A stretch of DNA of 24,379 bases from a bacterium (GCA_004561555.1 SFVH01000025.1:1-24379), one strand, 5' to 3'; counted from the stretch's first letter, positions 1 through 6,543 are shown. Notes: generated from the letters alone by a model not told the origin. Numbers and translations: made by a program.

Positions 1-242
1 GCACTTCCGCCATCGCCACGCGGAATTACCGGCACCCGAATGACATCCACTCCATTGACAATTTCACGTTGGCGCTTAAACAATCCGTATCCCGGGAAAA
101 TCTTTCCCTACGGATAGTTAAGGATGCAAGTGATGACCGACACCTTATGTCCTCTTTGTGCAAGATGAAAAGCCACATCATTCACCCTAAACACTTCCGG
201 ATAGAAGTGATTAGTATTGATAAGGATACGTTTTGGTGTCAT
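1..242 (-). pseudogene. Glycosyltransferase family 4-like, N-terminal part, interrupted by an amber codon; runs off the window
   Basis: The reading frame from ATG at 242 begins MTPKRILINTNHFYPEVFR and continues through VNDVAFHLAQRGHKVSVIT. This is the N-terminal Rossmann-like domain typical of WcaI/WbuB-type GT4 glycosyltransferases that build surface polysaccharide in the cytoplasm. Codon 45 is TAG (108-110 on the plus strand). Translation beyond it in the same frame gives GKIFPGYGLFKRQREIVNG and then VDVIRVPVIPRGDGGS, exactly the family's NYP-x-GK-x-FPGYG continuation, so the frame is kept and one codon is a stop. The residue expected there is often polar, and a CAG-to-TAG change would suffice; that is inference. 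The start overlaps the stop of the upstream gene as ATGA, suggesting translational coupling within the upxY operon. The C-terminal domain lies outside the window. It could be a true nonsense mutant, a suppressed amber or a sequence error. Confidence 0.8.
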
Positions 243-628
243 GGGCGGAGGAATGGGGCGAGGGTTGATTGATGCCACCGACGATAGCCGTCGGAGAGAA
301 TTTGTGGCTGCGGGATGACTACGGCGTGTGCTGAAGATGAAGTCACAGCCGGGAGACGGCGACTCAAAGACAGCAGCCAGGTTTGGTGATCGATGCTTGC
401 TACTACCACAGGAACTTTGCATCCCGGGAATAGCGCCGGGGTTACGATGGCTGTTGGCTCAAGGTCTTTGAGCCGAAAAGCCGACTTTTCGAGGGCAATC
501 CACATGCGACCCACATGATAAAGGCGCATGCAGCTGTCACCCTCAGCTTCATGCAAAAGGATGTTGCTGAGGTTTTGTTGCAGGAATTGCATTGTGAGCA
601 AACCTTGTGAAGGCTCGGCTTTATGCAT
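239..628 (-). CDS. Small hypothetical protein of the capsule operon (129 aa)
   Basis: I do not recognise this family with certainty. The gene starts 11 bp after the upxY stop and its stop overlaps the glycosyltransferase start (ATGA, 239-242), so it sits firmly inside the capsule operon. It occupies the slot that upxZ holds in Bacteroides fragilis loci, but I see no clear UpxZ resemblance. The product has no signal peptide or membrane segment. It shows the pattern MRLYHVGRMWIALEKSAFRL followed by a VPVVVASI segment and a short leucine-rich helix. That layout loosely recalls the MutS N-terminal fold (a strand with x-G-x-F/W-Y, a helix with S/DA, then P-x-x-x-P/A). This is a weak analogy only. 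An internal ATG at codon 13 (592) is an alternative start. The C-terminal third is rich in Ser, Pro and Arg. Confidence 0.72.
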   Translation of the reverse strand: MHKAEPSQGLLTMQFLQQNLSNILLHEAEGDSCMRLYHVGRMWIALEKSAFRLKDLEPTAIVTPALFPGCKVPVVVASIDHQTWLLSLSRRLPAVTSSSAHAVVIPQPQILSDGYRRWHQSTLAPFLRP

Positions 629-639
629 ACTTACACAAA

Positions 640-1227
640 TTATTCGATTTTTAATTCTTCATCTTTAAGAAACTCTTCTTCGGAAATCACACGTATAAAC
701 TCTGGCTCGATGTGAGTTGCAGCGACAGCCATAATCTGAGGGATGCACACTACGAGTCGCTTGCTTCGTTTTCCCTTGATTTTGAGAAGCTCGCCTTTAG
801 CGCCGTCAAATTTTCCACCAATGATTTTCACATAAGTGCCTTTGTTGAGTTGCAGCTCGTCGGGTCGGAAATATGTGAGATTTTCCTCGAAGTGTTGCAC
901 CACACGAATGAAGTTGTCCATCTGATAGTCGGGCACCTTCATAGGCATACGACGCACACCGTCGCTGAAGGTAGCAAAACCAAGAAACGACACGTCTTTT
1001 TGCAATTGTTGGACTTTGTCGTAAACATCTCTGACAAAGACCATACCCGGAATTAACGGCACAAGTTCACGCTTCACGCGACCATAATAGTTGCGCAAAG
1101 CATACCGTTTTGGGATGAAAAATTGAAGATTTTCCACTTGCGAGAGATAATCCTCTACCTTATGCTCGTTGCGAGTATAAGAGTTTAGCACAAACCAAGA
1201 GGGTTTCTCAGGTTCCGGTAGTTGCAT
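640..1227 (-). CDS. upxY: UpxY family transcription antiterminator (NusG paralogue)
   Basis: The 195-residue product has the two-domain plan of NusG paralogues: an NGN domain at about residues 9-115 (SWFVLNSYTRNEHKVEDYL, LIPGMVFVRD) and a KOW motif at about 127-155 (KGTYVKIIGGKFDGAKGEL). Proteins of this kind head Bacteroidales capsular polysaccharide operons. They act on the RNA polymerase that transcribes their own locus, preventing early termination in the long leader and operon; that role is established for B. fragilis UpxY and inferred here. The gene is first in the operon, about 200 nt downstream of the promoter inside the putative invertible segment, and is followed after 11 bp by a small protein and a glycosyltransferase. 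Length and both domains look complete. No strong Shine-Dalgarno sequence is visible, as usual in Bacteroidales. Confidence 0.93.
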   Translation of the reverse strand: MQLPEPEKPSWFVLNSYTRNEHKVEDYLSQVENLQFFIPKRYALRNYYGRVKRELVPLIPGMVFVRDVYDKVQQLQKDVSFLGFATFSDGVRRMPMKVPDYQMDNFIRVVQHFEENLTYFRPDELQLNKGTYVKIIGGKFDGAKGELLKIKGKRSKRLVVCIPQIMAVAATHIEPEFIRVISEEEFLKDEELKIE

Positions 1228-1402
1228 ATCGAAAGTCGAAAAATCAATGTAATTCTGGGAATGAGGGTAAATCTACAACTCACCCACAAGCACCTTAATC
1301 TATTGTTTGTCAAGCAATTGCGTATGGATGTCAGAATTATATCCCCCGATAAACTCCCTGCCTCTATGTAAGAGGTAGTACCTTATAAAAACTACCCGCC
1401 TC
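1228..1402 (-). other. 5' leader of the upxY operon with two overlapping hairpins
   Basis: About 175 bases separate the upxY start from the inverted repeat that carries the promoter. No gene is seen. Read on the minus strand, the leader contains an inverted repeat of GGTAGT/ACTACC (arms at 1391-1396 and 1374-1379) and directly after it a five-base-pair hairpin (arms 1371-1375 and 1361-1365, sequence CCTCT/AGAGG). The two share bases 1374-1375 and cannot fully form together. A 12-bp exact direct repeat, gcctctatgtaa, occurs at 1360-1371 and again at 1398-1409, running into the recombination site. UpxY proteins act on leader RNA of their own operon, so this is where a recruitment or pause site would be expected; that is inference. 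Confidence 0.5.
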
Positions 1403-1430
1403 TATGTAAAAAGTGGGATATTACTTGCAA
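1403..1430. repeat. Left inverted repeat of the putative invertible promoter
   Basis: The 28-bp sequence tatgtaaaaagtggga(n4)acttgcaa matches the reverse complement of 1555-1582 at 24 of 28 positions. Within it, aagt and actt arms flank a GATA-like core, a short dyad as expected of a tyrosine-recombinase crossover site. Its inner end supplies the last bases of the promoter -7 box. Confidence 0.78.
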
Positions 1431-1457
1431 ATATACAGTATTATTTCTATAAATCAA
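1428..1457 (-). promoter_or_regulatory. Promoter of the upxY capsule operon
   Basis: On the minus strand, TTG (1455-1457) is separated by 19 bases from TATATTTG (1428-1435), a perfect match to the Bacteroidales -7 consensus TAnnTTTG with its -33 TTG. The -7 box spans the edge of the left inverted repeat, which makes promoter function depend on the orientation of the segment. Confidence 0.72.
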
Positions 1458-1554
1458 TAAAAATTTTGATAAAAAAAGATTGCAAAATTTACGATTATTA
1501 ATAATTGAGGTTTTTTCGATGAGATTATTACTATAACCTCTAACAATCAAATTA
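1431..1554. other. Invertible segment (inferred), 124 bp, promoter ON toward upxY
   Basis: This AT-rich, gene-free segment lies between the two inverted repeats. It carries the distal part of a minus-strand Bacteroidales promoter facing upxY. Inversion would place the segment's other end next to the left repeat, giving AATTATTG instead of TATATTTG as the -7 box, so expression should fall. Inversion itself is inferred from the architecture and is not shown by a single sequence. Confidence 0.68.
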
Positions 1555-1582
1555 TTGCAAGTGGTTTCCCACTTCTTACATA
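1555..1582. repeat. Right inverted repeat of the putative invertible promoter
   Basis: This is the reverse-complement partner of 1403-1430 (24/28 identical). Read on the minus strand its core is aagtgg-gaaa-ccactt, a perfect six-base dyad around four bases, which fits a recombinase binding two half-sites. It lies 6 bp from the end of the deleted tyrosine recombinase gene. Confidence 0.78.
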
Positions 1583-1588
1583 TAAGCG

Positions 1589-1882
1589 TTACAATCCCAA
1601 AGACTTTATCAAATCACGATTAGCATGGTCAACAACAGAATTCTCGATAGAATCGAGATAGATGAGTGTTTTTACCTCTGAAGAGTGCCCCATAATAAGC
1701 ACATTTCTGTCGCGAGCGAATCTCTCCACCCATCGAGCATCGATTTCACGCAGAGTGACATCATGATTTGAGTCATTCATCAATTCGATTTCACTTTTCA
1801 GACATTGGAGGATGCCGACCGACGATTTACGCTGAGCGGAAAAGCTTGTTGCACACGAGGATTTAAGATAGGAATAATTCAT
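1589..1882 (-). pseudogene. Internally deleted tyrosine recombinase (probable former invertase)
   Basis: The 97-residue frame joins two separate parts of a tyrosine recombinase, a family of about 300 residues. Residues 1-60, including DVTLREIDARWVERFARD, resemble the SAM-like core-binding domain. Residues 64-97, MGHSSEVKTLIYLDSIENS and then VVDHANRDLIKSLGL, resemble the extreme C terminus with the GH(S/T)S motif and the nucleophilic tyrosine in IYL. The roughly 200 residues between, which hold the catalytic Arg, Lys and His-x-x-Arg, are missing. The join keeps the reading frame, so a short protein could be made but could not cleave DNA as a classical recombinase. The gene lies next to the inverted repeats and reads in the same direction as upxY, the position of locus-dedicated invertases in other Bacteroidales capsule loci. 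It could also be a small DNA-binding derivative. Confidence 0.65.
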
Positions 1883-1974
1883 AATAATTGAGATTGAAAA
1901 TTATATTAATTCAAAGAAAACATCGCTTTTAGGGGTAAAAACGAAAAAATTATAAATATTTTCTCACTTTTTGC

Positions 1975-2003
1975 TTGCAATTAAAAACTATTTACTACCT
2001 TTG
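1975..2003 (+). promoter_or_regulatory. Promoter of the histidine operon
   Basis: TTG (1975-1977), an 18-base spacer and TACCTTTG (1996-2003) match the Bacteroidales promoter form TTG-N-TAnnTTTG. Transcription would start near 2010, just before the leader peptide start at 2023. No other plausible promoter is seen before hisG. Confidence 0.78.
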
Positions 2004-2022
2004 CGGCAAGAAACAGAACAAA

Positions 2023-2088
2023 ATGAAAGTAATGCGACACTCACATCATTTGCAACATCACTTACCTCTGACCTTGAGGCAAGGCTGA
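2023..2088 (+). CDS. hisL: Histidine operon leader peptide (21 aa, five His)
   Basis: A short frame opens with ATG at 2023 and ends with TGA at 2086. It encodes MKVMRHSHHLQHH followed by LPLTLRQG: histidines at residues 6, 8, 9, 12 and 13, i.e. five of eight consecutive residues from 6 to 13. It starts about 13 bases after the predicted transcription start and ends 55 bases before a strong terminator hairpin that precedes hisG. This is the layout of a ribosome-mediated attenuator. Ribosome stalling at the His codons when charged His-tRNA is scarce would favour an antiterminator fold. The gene name is by role; the peptide is not expected to share sequence with enterobacterial HisL beyond the His run. 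Confidence 0.85.
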   Translation: MKVMRHSHHLQHHLPLTLRQG

Positions 2089-2113
2089 CTTGACGTGAGT
2101 AGTAGACATTGCC
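2072..2113 (+). promoter_or_regulatory. Candidate alternative hairpins of the his attenuator
   Basis: CCTTG (2072-2076) can pair with CAAGG (2080-2084), and GGCAA (2078-2082) can instead pair with TTGCC (2109-2113). The two pairings share bases and exclude each other. This is the sort of switch an attenuator needs, although I could not find a clear long antiterminator that sequesters the 5' arm of the terminator by eye. Confidence 0.35.
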
Positions 2114-2143
2114 AAAACGATAGAAATTACAAAGCGTTAACGA

Positions 2144-2185
2144 CACAACCGACCGCCTCACCAGCAAGCGGTCGGTTGTGCTTTT
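2144..2185 (+). terminator. Attenuator terminator before hisG
   Basis: A perfect 13-bp stem (2144-2156, cacaaccgaccgc, with 2168-2180) encloses an 11-base loop and is followed by CTTTTC (2181-2186). It lies between the leader peptide and hisG and 39 bases before the hisG start, so it must be read through for the operon to be expressed. Confidence 0.85.
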
Positions 2186-2219
2186 CATAAAAAGAATAAT
2201 AAATAAACGAAGAATAATT

Positions 2220-3071
2220 ATGTTACGAATTGCAGTACAATCAAAAGGACGTCTATACGACGAAACAATGGAGCTTCTGAGCGAAGCCGGCATCAAACTC
2301 ACGGCAGTGAAACGCTCCCTGCTTGTTCCCTCACGCAACTTTCCCGTAGAACTTCTATTTCTACGCGACGATGATATTCCCGACTCAGTGGCTACAGGCA
2401 CCGCCGACATTGGCATCGTAGGCTACAACGAAGTGCTTGAAAAACAACGATCGGTGGAGATTATCAAGCGATTGGGCTTCAGCAAATGTCGCATCTCCCT
2501 GGCAGTCCCAAATGCGGCAAAATATGAGGGATTAAAATGGTTTGAAGGCAAAAAGATAGCCACCTCCTATCCCGTAATCCTTCGCAAATTTTTTGCTGAC
2601 AACGGCATCAACGCCGAGCTTCACGAAATCTCCGGCTCTGTGGAAATAGCGCCGAGCATCGGGCTTGCCGATGCCATCTTCGACATTGTATCGTCGGGGA
2701 GCACATTGATAAGCAATAACCTCACCGAAGTGGAAAAAGTGATTGAGTCGGAGGCGGTGCTTATCGGAGGCAAAGAGCTTGATGAAGAAAAGCGCGAAGT
2801 GCTTGAAGAATTGCTGTTTCGCATTGATGCCGTTAAGGCGGCATCGAGCAAGAAATATATCTTGATGAATGTGCCGCGAGAGCAACTTGCGACAGTGCTT
2901 GAGATACTTCCCGGCATAAAAAGTCCTACGGTATTGCCATTGGCCGACAAAGATTGGTGTAGCATTCACACCGTACTTGAAGAGAAATTTTTCTGGGAAA
3001 TCATCAATCGCTTGAAAACGGCAGGCGCAGAAGGCATCTTAGTGCTCGACATCGAAAAAATGATACTTTAA
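2220..3071 (+). CDS. hisG: ATP phosphoribosyltransferase, long form
   Basis: HisG catalyses the first step of histidine synthesis, joining ATP and PRPP to give phosphoribosyl-ATP. The product from ATG 2220 has 283 residues, the length of the long, self-sufficient form with a C-terminal regulatory ACT-like domain (about 210-283), which binds histidine for feedback inhibition and needs no HisZ. The start MLRIAVQSKGRLYDETMELL is the family's N terminus. The PRPP-binding stretch EISGSVEIAPSIGLADAIFD occupies about residues 136-155, followed by IVSSGSTL. The frame is open up to 2178, but those codons lie in the terminator stem, so 2220 is chosen. It is first of four tightly spaced his genes and is controlled by the upstream attenuator. 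Confidence 0.96.
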   Translation: MLRIAVQSKGRLYDETMELLSEAGIKLTAVKRSLLVPSRNFPVELLFLRDDDIPDSVATGTADIGIVGYNEVLEKQRSVEIIKRLGFSKCRISLAVPNAAKYEGLKWFEGKKIATSYPVILRKFFADNGINAELHEISGSVEIAPSIGLADAIFDIVSSGSTLISNNLTEVEKVIESEAVLIGGKELDEEKREVLEELLFRIDAVKAASSKKYILMNVPREQLATVLEILPGIKSPTVLPLADKDWCSIHTVLEEKFFWEIINRLKTAGAEGILVLDIEKMIL

Positions 3072-3074
3072 GCA

Positions 3075-4370
3075 ATGGAACTCAACAGTTACAACCGTCC
3101 GCAACGAGCCGAATGGCAGAGGCTTCAGCAACGAGGCATCTCCGACACCTCGCAGGTGAGCGACATCGTGAGCCGCATTATTTCGGATGTGGCAGAGCGT
3201 GGTGATGATGCCGTGCTCGAAATGGAGCGTCGATTTGGATGTCCTCAATTGAGCGACATAAGAGTGAGCGAGGCGGAATTTGAAGAAGCCGAAGCGATGG
3301 TGAGCGAGAGCCTGAAGCAATCGCTTAACGTGGCGGCAGCCAACATCCACCGCTTCCACCGCGCGCAACTGATGCAGCCCATCGAAGTGGAGACAATGCC
3401 CGGCATCGTGTGCCGCCAAAAGGCAGTGGCAATCAGCGATGTCGGCTTATATATTCCCGGAGGCAATTCACCTCTCTATAGCACCGTTCTGATGCTTGCC
3501 ATCCCGGCAAAAATTGCAGGATGCCGTAGGATAGCGATGTGTTCGCCGGCAGGCAAAGACGGCAAAATCCATCCGGCAATACTCTATGCCGCACGGCTTA
3601 CGGGAGTGACCGAAGTGTATAAAACAGGAGGGGCTCAAGCCATAGCGGCAATGGCTATTGGCACGGCGACAGTGAAAAAAGTGAATAAAATATTCGGTCC
3701 GGGCAACCGCTTTGTGATGGAAGCCAAGCAGCAAGTGAGTGCCAAAGGTGTAGCCATCGATATGCCTGCCGGACCCTCGGAAGTGATGATTATTGCCGAC
3801 AATAGTGCGAACGCCACCTTTGTTGCCGCCGACTTTTTGTCGCAATCCGAACATGGGCCGGACAGCCAATCGGTGCTCCTCACCACCGACGAGTCATTTG
3901 CTTCGGAGGTAAAAGTAGAGATTGAGCGACTTCTCTCTACGCTTCCTCGCCAAGAAATGATAGCCTCGTCGCTAAGCAAAAGCCGCATCATCATCCTTCG
4001 CAATGACGACGAGATGATGGCATTTGCCAACGAATATGCGCCGGAGCATCTCATCATCGCTCATCGCCACTGTAATGACCTTGCCGAAAAGGTGGAGAAT
4101 GCAGGGAGCGTATTTTTGGGTAATTATGCTTGCGAAAGCGCCGGCGACTATGCGTCGGGCACCAACCATACCCTCCCCACAAGCGGTTATGCTAAAGCAT
4201 TCAGCGGCGTGAACATCGACAGCTTCACAAAAAAAATCACCTTCCAAACAATCACTGCCGACGGCATAGCCAATCTCGGACAGACGATAGCCACCCTCGC
4301 CGAAGGCGAAGACTTGATGGCACACCGCCTGGCGGCAACGGTGAGAATGGAATATGTAAAACAACTATAA
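3075..4370 (+). CDS. hisD: Histidinol dehydrogenase
   Basis: HisD carries out the last two oxidations of the pathway, histidinol to histidine, with NAD and a catalytic zinc. The 431-residue product is full length. The expected zinc ligands are present: Gln257 and His260 in FLSQSEHGPDSQ, Asp358 in ESAGDYASGTNHTLPT and His417 in EDLMAHRLAA, each offset by two from the E. coli numbering. Other family motifs are IFGPGNRFVMEAKQ (206-219) and the signature IDMPAGPSEVM (228-238), and YAPEHLII (321-328). The start lies three bases after the hisG stop, so the two are probably translated together. Nothing is truncated. Confidence 0.97.
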   Translation: MELNSYNRPQRAEWQRLQQRGISDTSQVSDIVSRIISDVAERGDDAVLEMERRFGCPQLSDIRVSEAEFEEAEAMVSESLKQSLNVAAANIHRFHRAQLMQPIEVETMPGIVCRQKAVAISDVGLYIPGGNSPLYSTVLMLAIPAKIAGCRRIAMCSPAGKDGKIHPAILYAARLTGVTEVYKTGGAQAIAAMAIGTATVKKVNKIFGPGNRFVMEAKQQVSAKGVAIDMPAGPSEVMIIADNSANATFVAADFLSQSEHGPDSQSVLLTTDESFASEVKVEIERLLSTLPRQEMIASSLSKSRIIILRNDDEMMAFANEYAPEHLIIAHRHCNDLAEKVENAGSVFLGNYACESAGDYASGTNHTLPTSGYAKAFSGVNIDSFTKKITFQTITADGIANLGQTIATLAEGEDLMAHRLAATVRMEYVKQL

Positions 4371-4379
4371 CAAACGGCT

Positions 4380-5414
4380 ATGAATCTGGAGAAAATAGTG
4401 AGAGAAAACATATGGCAACTGAAGCCCTACAGTTGCGCACGCGACGAGTTTAGCGGAGAAGCATCGGTGTGGCTTGACGCCAACGAGAGTCCCTACAACA
4501 ATCCCTACAACCGCTACCCCGACCCTTTGCAGAGCAAAGTGAAAGCAAAATTGGCGGGGATGCGCGGAGCAGTGCCTGAGCAAATGTTTTTAGGGGTGGG
4601 TAGCGACGAATGTATCGACACGGTGTATCGCGTGTTTTGCAATCCCGGCATTGACAATGTGGTGGCTATCGCCCCCAGCTACGGGATGTATGAAGTGTGT
4701 GCCGACATCAATGATGTGGCATATCGCAAAGCAATGCTCACTGAAGATTTCGACATCGATATCCAAGCGATATTCGAGAAAGTGGACCAACACACAAAAG
4801 TGGTGTGGATTTGTTCGCCCAACAATCCCACCGGCAATGCGTTCTCTCGCAACAGCATCGAAGCCATCTGCGCCGGATTTGCCGGAATCGTTGTAGTCGA
4901 CGAGGCATATATCGACTTCTCCGACAAAGGGTCGATGGTGGGACTGCTCTACAAATATCCTAACCTGATTGTGTTGCAAACGATGTCGAAAGCATGGGGT
5001 AGCGCCTCTATCCGTTTGGGCATAGCATTTGCGTCGCCGCAAATAATCGCAATCTTTAATAAAGTGAAATATCCCTACAACATCAATCTGCTCACACAAA
5101 ACTATGCGCTCGAAATGCTCAACCGCAACAGCGAAGTGCAAACATGGGTGGATGTCACCATTCAACAACGCCAAGCTATGGCAGAACAGCTTGCAGCATT
5201 GCCGATAGTAGAAAAAATCTTTCCCTCCGATGCCAACTTCCTATTGGCACGGGTGACCGATGCCGATGGCATCTACAACTATCTATGCAACCGCGGCATA
5301 GTGGTGAGAAACCGCAACAATGTGCCGCTGTGCAAGGGCTGCATCCGCTTCACCGTAGGCACGGCAGAAGAAAACACCAATCTGATTAACGCTTTATCTA
5401 ACTATGGAAAATAA
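4380..5414 (+). CDS. hisC: Histidinol-phosphate aminotransferase
   Basis: HisC transfers an amino group from glutamate to imidazole-acetol phosphate, using pyridoxal phosphate. The 344-residue product belongs to the class-I/II fold-type I aminotransferases. Visible motifs are LDANESPYNNP (32-42), SPNNPTGNAF (146-155), DEAYIDF (174-180) and the PLP-lysine motif TMSKAWGSASIRLG (201-214), with Lys204 as the Schiff-base lysine and Arg212 for phosphate contact. The context, between hisD and hisB, settles it as HisC over related aromatic or aspartate aminotransferases. It starts nine bases after hisD and overlaps hisB by 11 bases. Confidence 0.96.
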   Translation: MNLEKIVRENIWQLKPYSCARDEFSGEASVWLDANESPYNNPYNRYPDPLQSKVKAKLAGMRGAVPEQMFLGVGSDECIDTVYRVFCNPGIDNVVAIAPSYGMYEVCADINDVAYRKAMLTEDFDIDIQAIFEKVDQHTKVVWICSPNNPTGNAFSRNSIEAICAGFAGIVVVDEAYIDFSDKGSMVGLLYKYPNLIVLQTMSKAWGSASIRLGIAFASPQIIAIFNKVKYPYNINLLTQNYALEMLNRNSEVQTWVDVTIQQRQAMAEQLAALPIVEKIFPSDANFLLARVTDADGIYNYLCNRGIVVRNRNNVPLCKGCIRFTVGTAEENTNLINALSNYGK

Positions 5415-6540
5415 ACCTCGCATACTCTTTATCGACCGCGACGGGACACTTGTAGTAGAGCCTCCCGTCGACTATCAGCTCGACTCGCTTGAAAAACTGG
5501 AATTTGTGCCGGGAGTGTTTAAGGCGATGAATTTTATCGCCTCGACATTGGATTTTCGCCTTGTGATGGTCACCAATCAAGACGGGTTGGGCACATCGTC
5601 GTTTCCGGAAGATACATTTTGGCCGGCACACAACAAGATGCTTCGGGCTTTTGAAGGCGAAGGCGTGACATTTGACGACATCATCATCGACCGCACCTTC
5701 GAGCACGAACACAAGCCCACACGCAAACCCGGCACTGCGCTCCTCGGCGAATATCTCAACGGCGACTACGACCTTGGCGGCTCGTTTGTGATAGGCGACC
5801 GCCTCACTGACATTATGCTTGCCAAAAATCTCGGGGCTAAGGGCATTCTCCTATGCGACCGCGAGAAAGGCGAAAAGATGGTGACAGAAGCCGGACTCAC
5901 CGACGTGTGCGCATTAATCACTGACTCGTGGGCGACAATCACGGAATTTCTCAGAGCGGGGAGTCGTGAGGCAACAGTGGTGCGTACCACATCGGAAACA
6001 GACATCCGAGTGCGACTAAACCTTGACGGTTGGGGCAAATGTAATATCTCCACCGGATTGGGATTTTTCGACCATATGCTTGAACAAATAGGACGACACA
6101 GTGGCTTCGACCTCGACATAGCAGTGAAAGGCGACCTCTACGTCGACGAGCACCACACCATTGAAGACACGGCGCTCGCCCTCGGACAAGCACTAAAGCA
6201 GGCTCTCGGCGACAAACGAGGCATCGAACGCTATGGCTTTGTACTCCCTATGGACGACTGCAACTGCACCGTGGCTCTCGACTTTGGCGGACGCCCTTGG
6301 CTGGTGTGGGAAGCCGCATTTAAGCGTGAACGCATCGGCGAGATGCCCACGGAAATGTTTCTCCACTTCTTCAAAAGTCTCAGCGATGCCGCTGCAATGA
6401 ATCTCTACATCCATGCCGAAGGCAACAACGAGCACCACAAAATCGAAGGCATCTTCAAGGCGCTGGCTCGCGCACTGAAAGCGGCGGCACAGCGCAATGT
6501 GTTACGCTATACCCTCCCCTCAACCAAAGGTGCGCTCTAA
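5404..6540 (+). CDS. hisB: Bifunctional histidinol-phosphatase / imidazoleglycerol-phosphate dehydratase
   Basis: The 378-residue fusion carries two steps. The N-terminal HAD domain (about 5-165) is a histidinol-phosphate phosphatase, with nucleophile motif FIDRDGTLV (Asp11, Asp13), VTNQDGLG and GDRLTDIMLA. The C-terminal domain (about 190-378) is IGP dehydratase, with GFFDHMLEQIGRH (220-232), DEHHTIEDTALALG (248-261) and GNNEHHKIEGIFKA (340-353), the metal-binding His/Glu repeats. In the phosphatase domain, the loop that holds a Cys/His zinc site in E. coli HisB reads TFEHEHKPTRKPG, without cysteines, so the zinc site is probably absent. The gene overlaps hisC by 11 bases and is last in the operon. 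hisH, hisA, hisF and hisI/E are not in this window. Confidence 0.96.
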   Translation: MENKPRILFIDRDGTLVVEPPVDYQLDSLEKLEFVPGVFKAMNFIASTLDFRLVMVTNQDGLGTSSFPEDTFWPAHNKMLRAFEGEGVTFDDIIIDRTFEHEHKPTRKPGTALLGEYLNGDYDLGGSFVIGDRLTDIMLAKNLGAKGILLCDREKGEKMVTEAGLTDVCALITDSWATITEFLRAGSREATVVRTTSETDIRVRLNLDGWGKCNISTGLGFFDHMLEQIGRHSGFDLDIAVKGDLYVDEHHTIEDTALALGQALKQALGDKRGIERYGFVLPMDDCNCTVALDFGGRPWLVWEAAFKRERIGEMPTEMFLHFFKSLSDAAAMNLYIHAEGNNEHHKIEGIFKALARALKAAAQRNVLRYTLPSTKGAL

Positions 6541-6543
6541 GGG

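Noticed and set aside
1361..1430. CRISPR-like repeated units around the capsule promoter
   Set aside because: Only two or three unequal copies with no regular spacers; inverted orientation fits recombination sites instead.
2178..2219. Upstream in-frame start for hisG adding 14 residues
   Set aside because: These codons lie in the terminator stem and T run; the family N terminus begins at MLRIAVQSKG (2220).
4590..5174. Antisense frame of 194 codons within hisC
   Set aside because: It is the shadow of a well-conserved gene, with no recognisable protein motif, promoter or family likeness.
6491..6536. AGCGCA/TGCGCT inverted repeat at the end of hisB as a terminator
   Set aside because: The arms are six bases with a 34-base loop inside the coding sequence and no T run follows.
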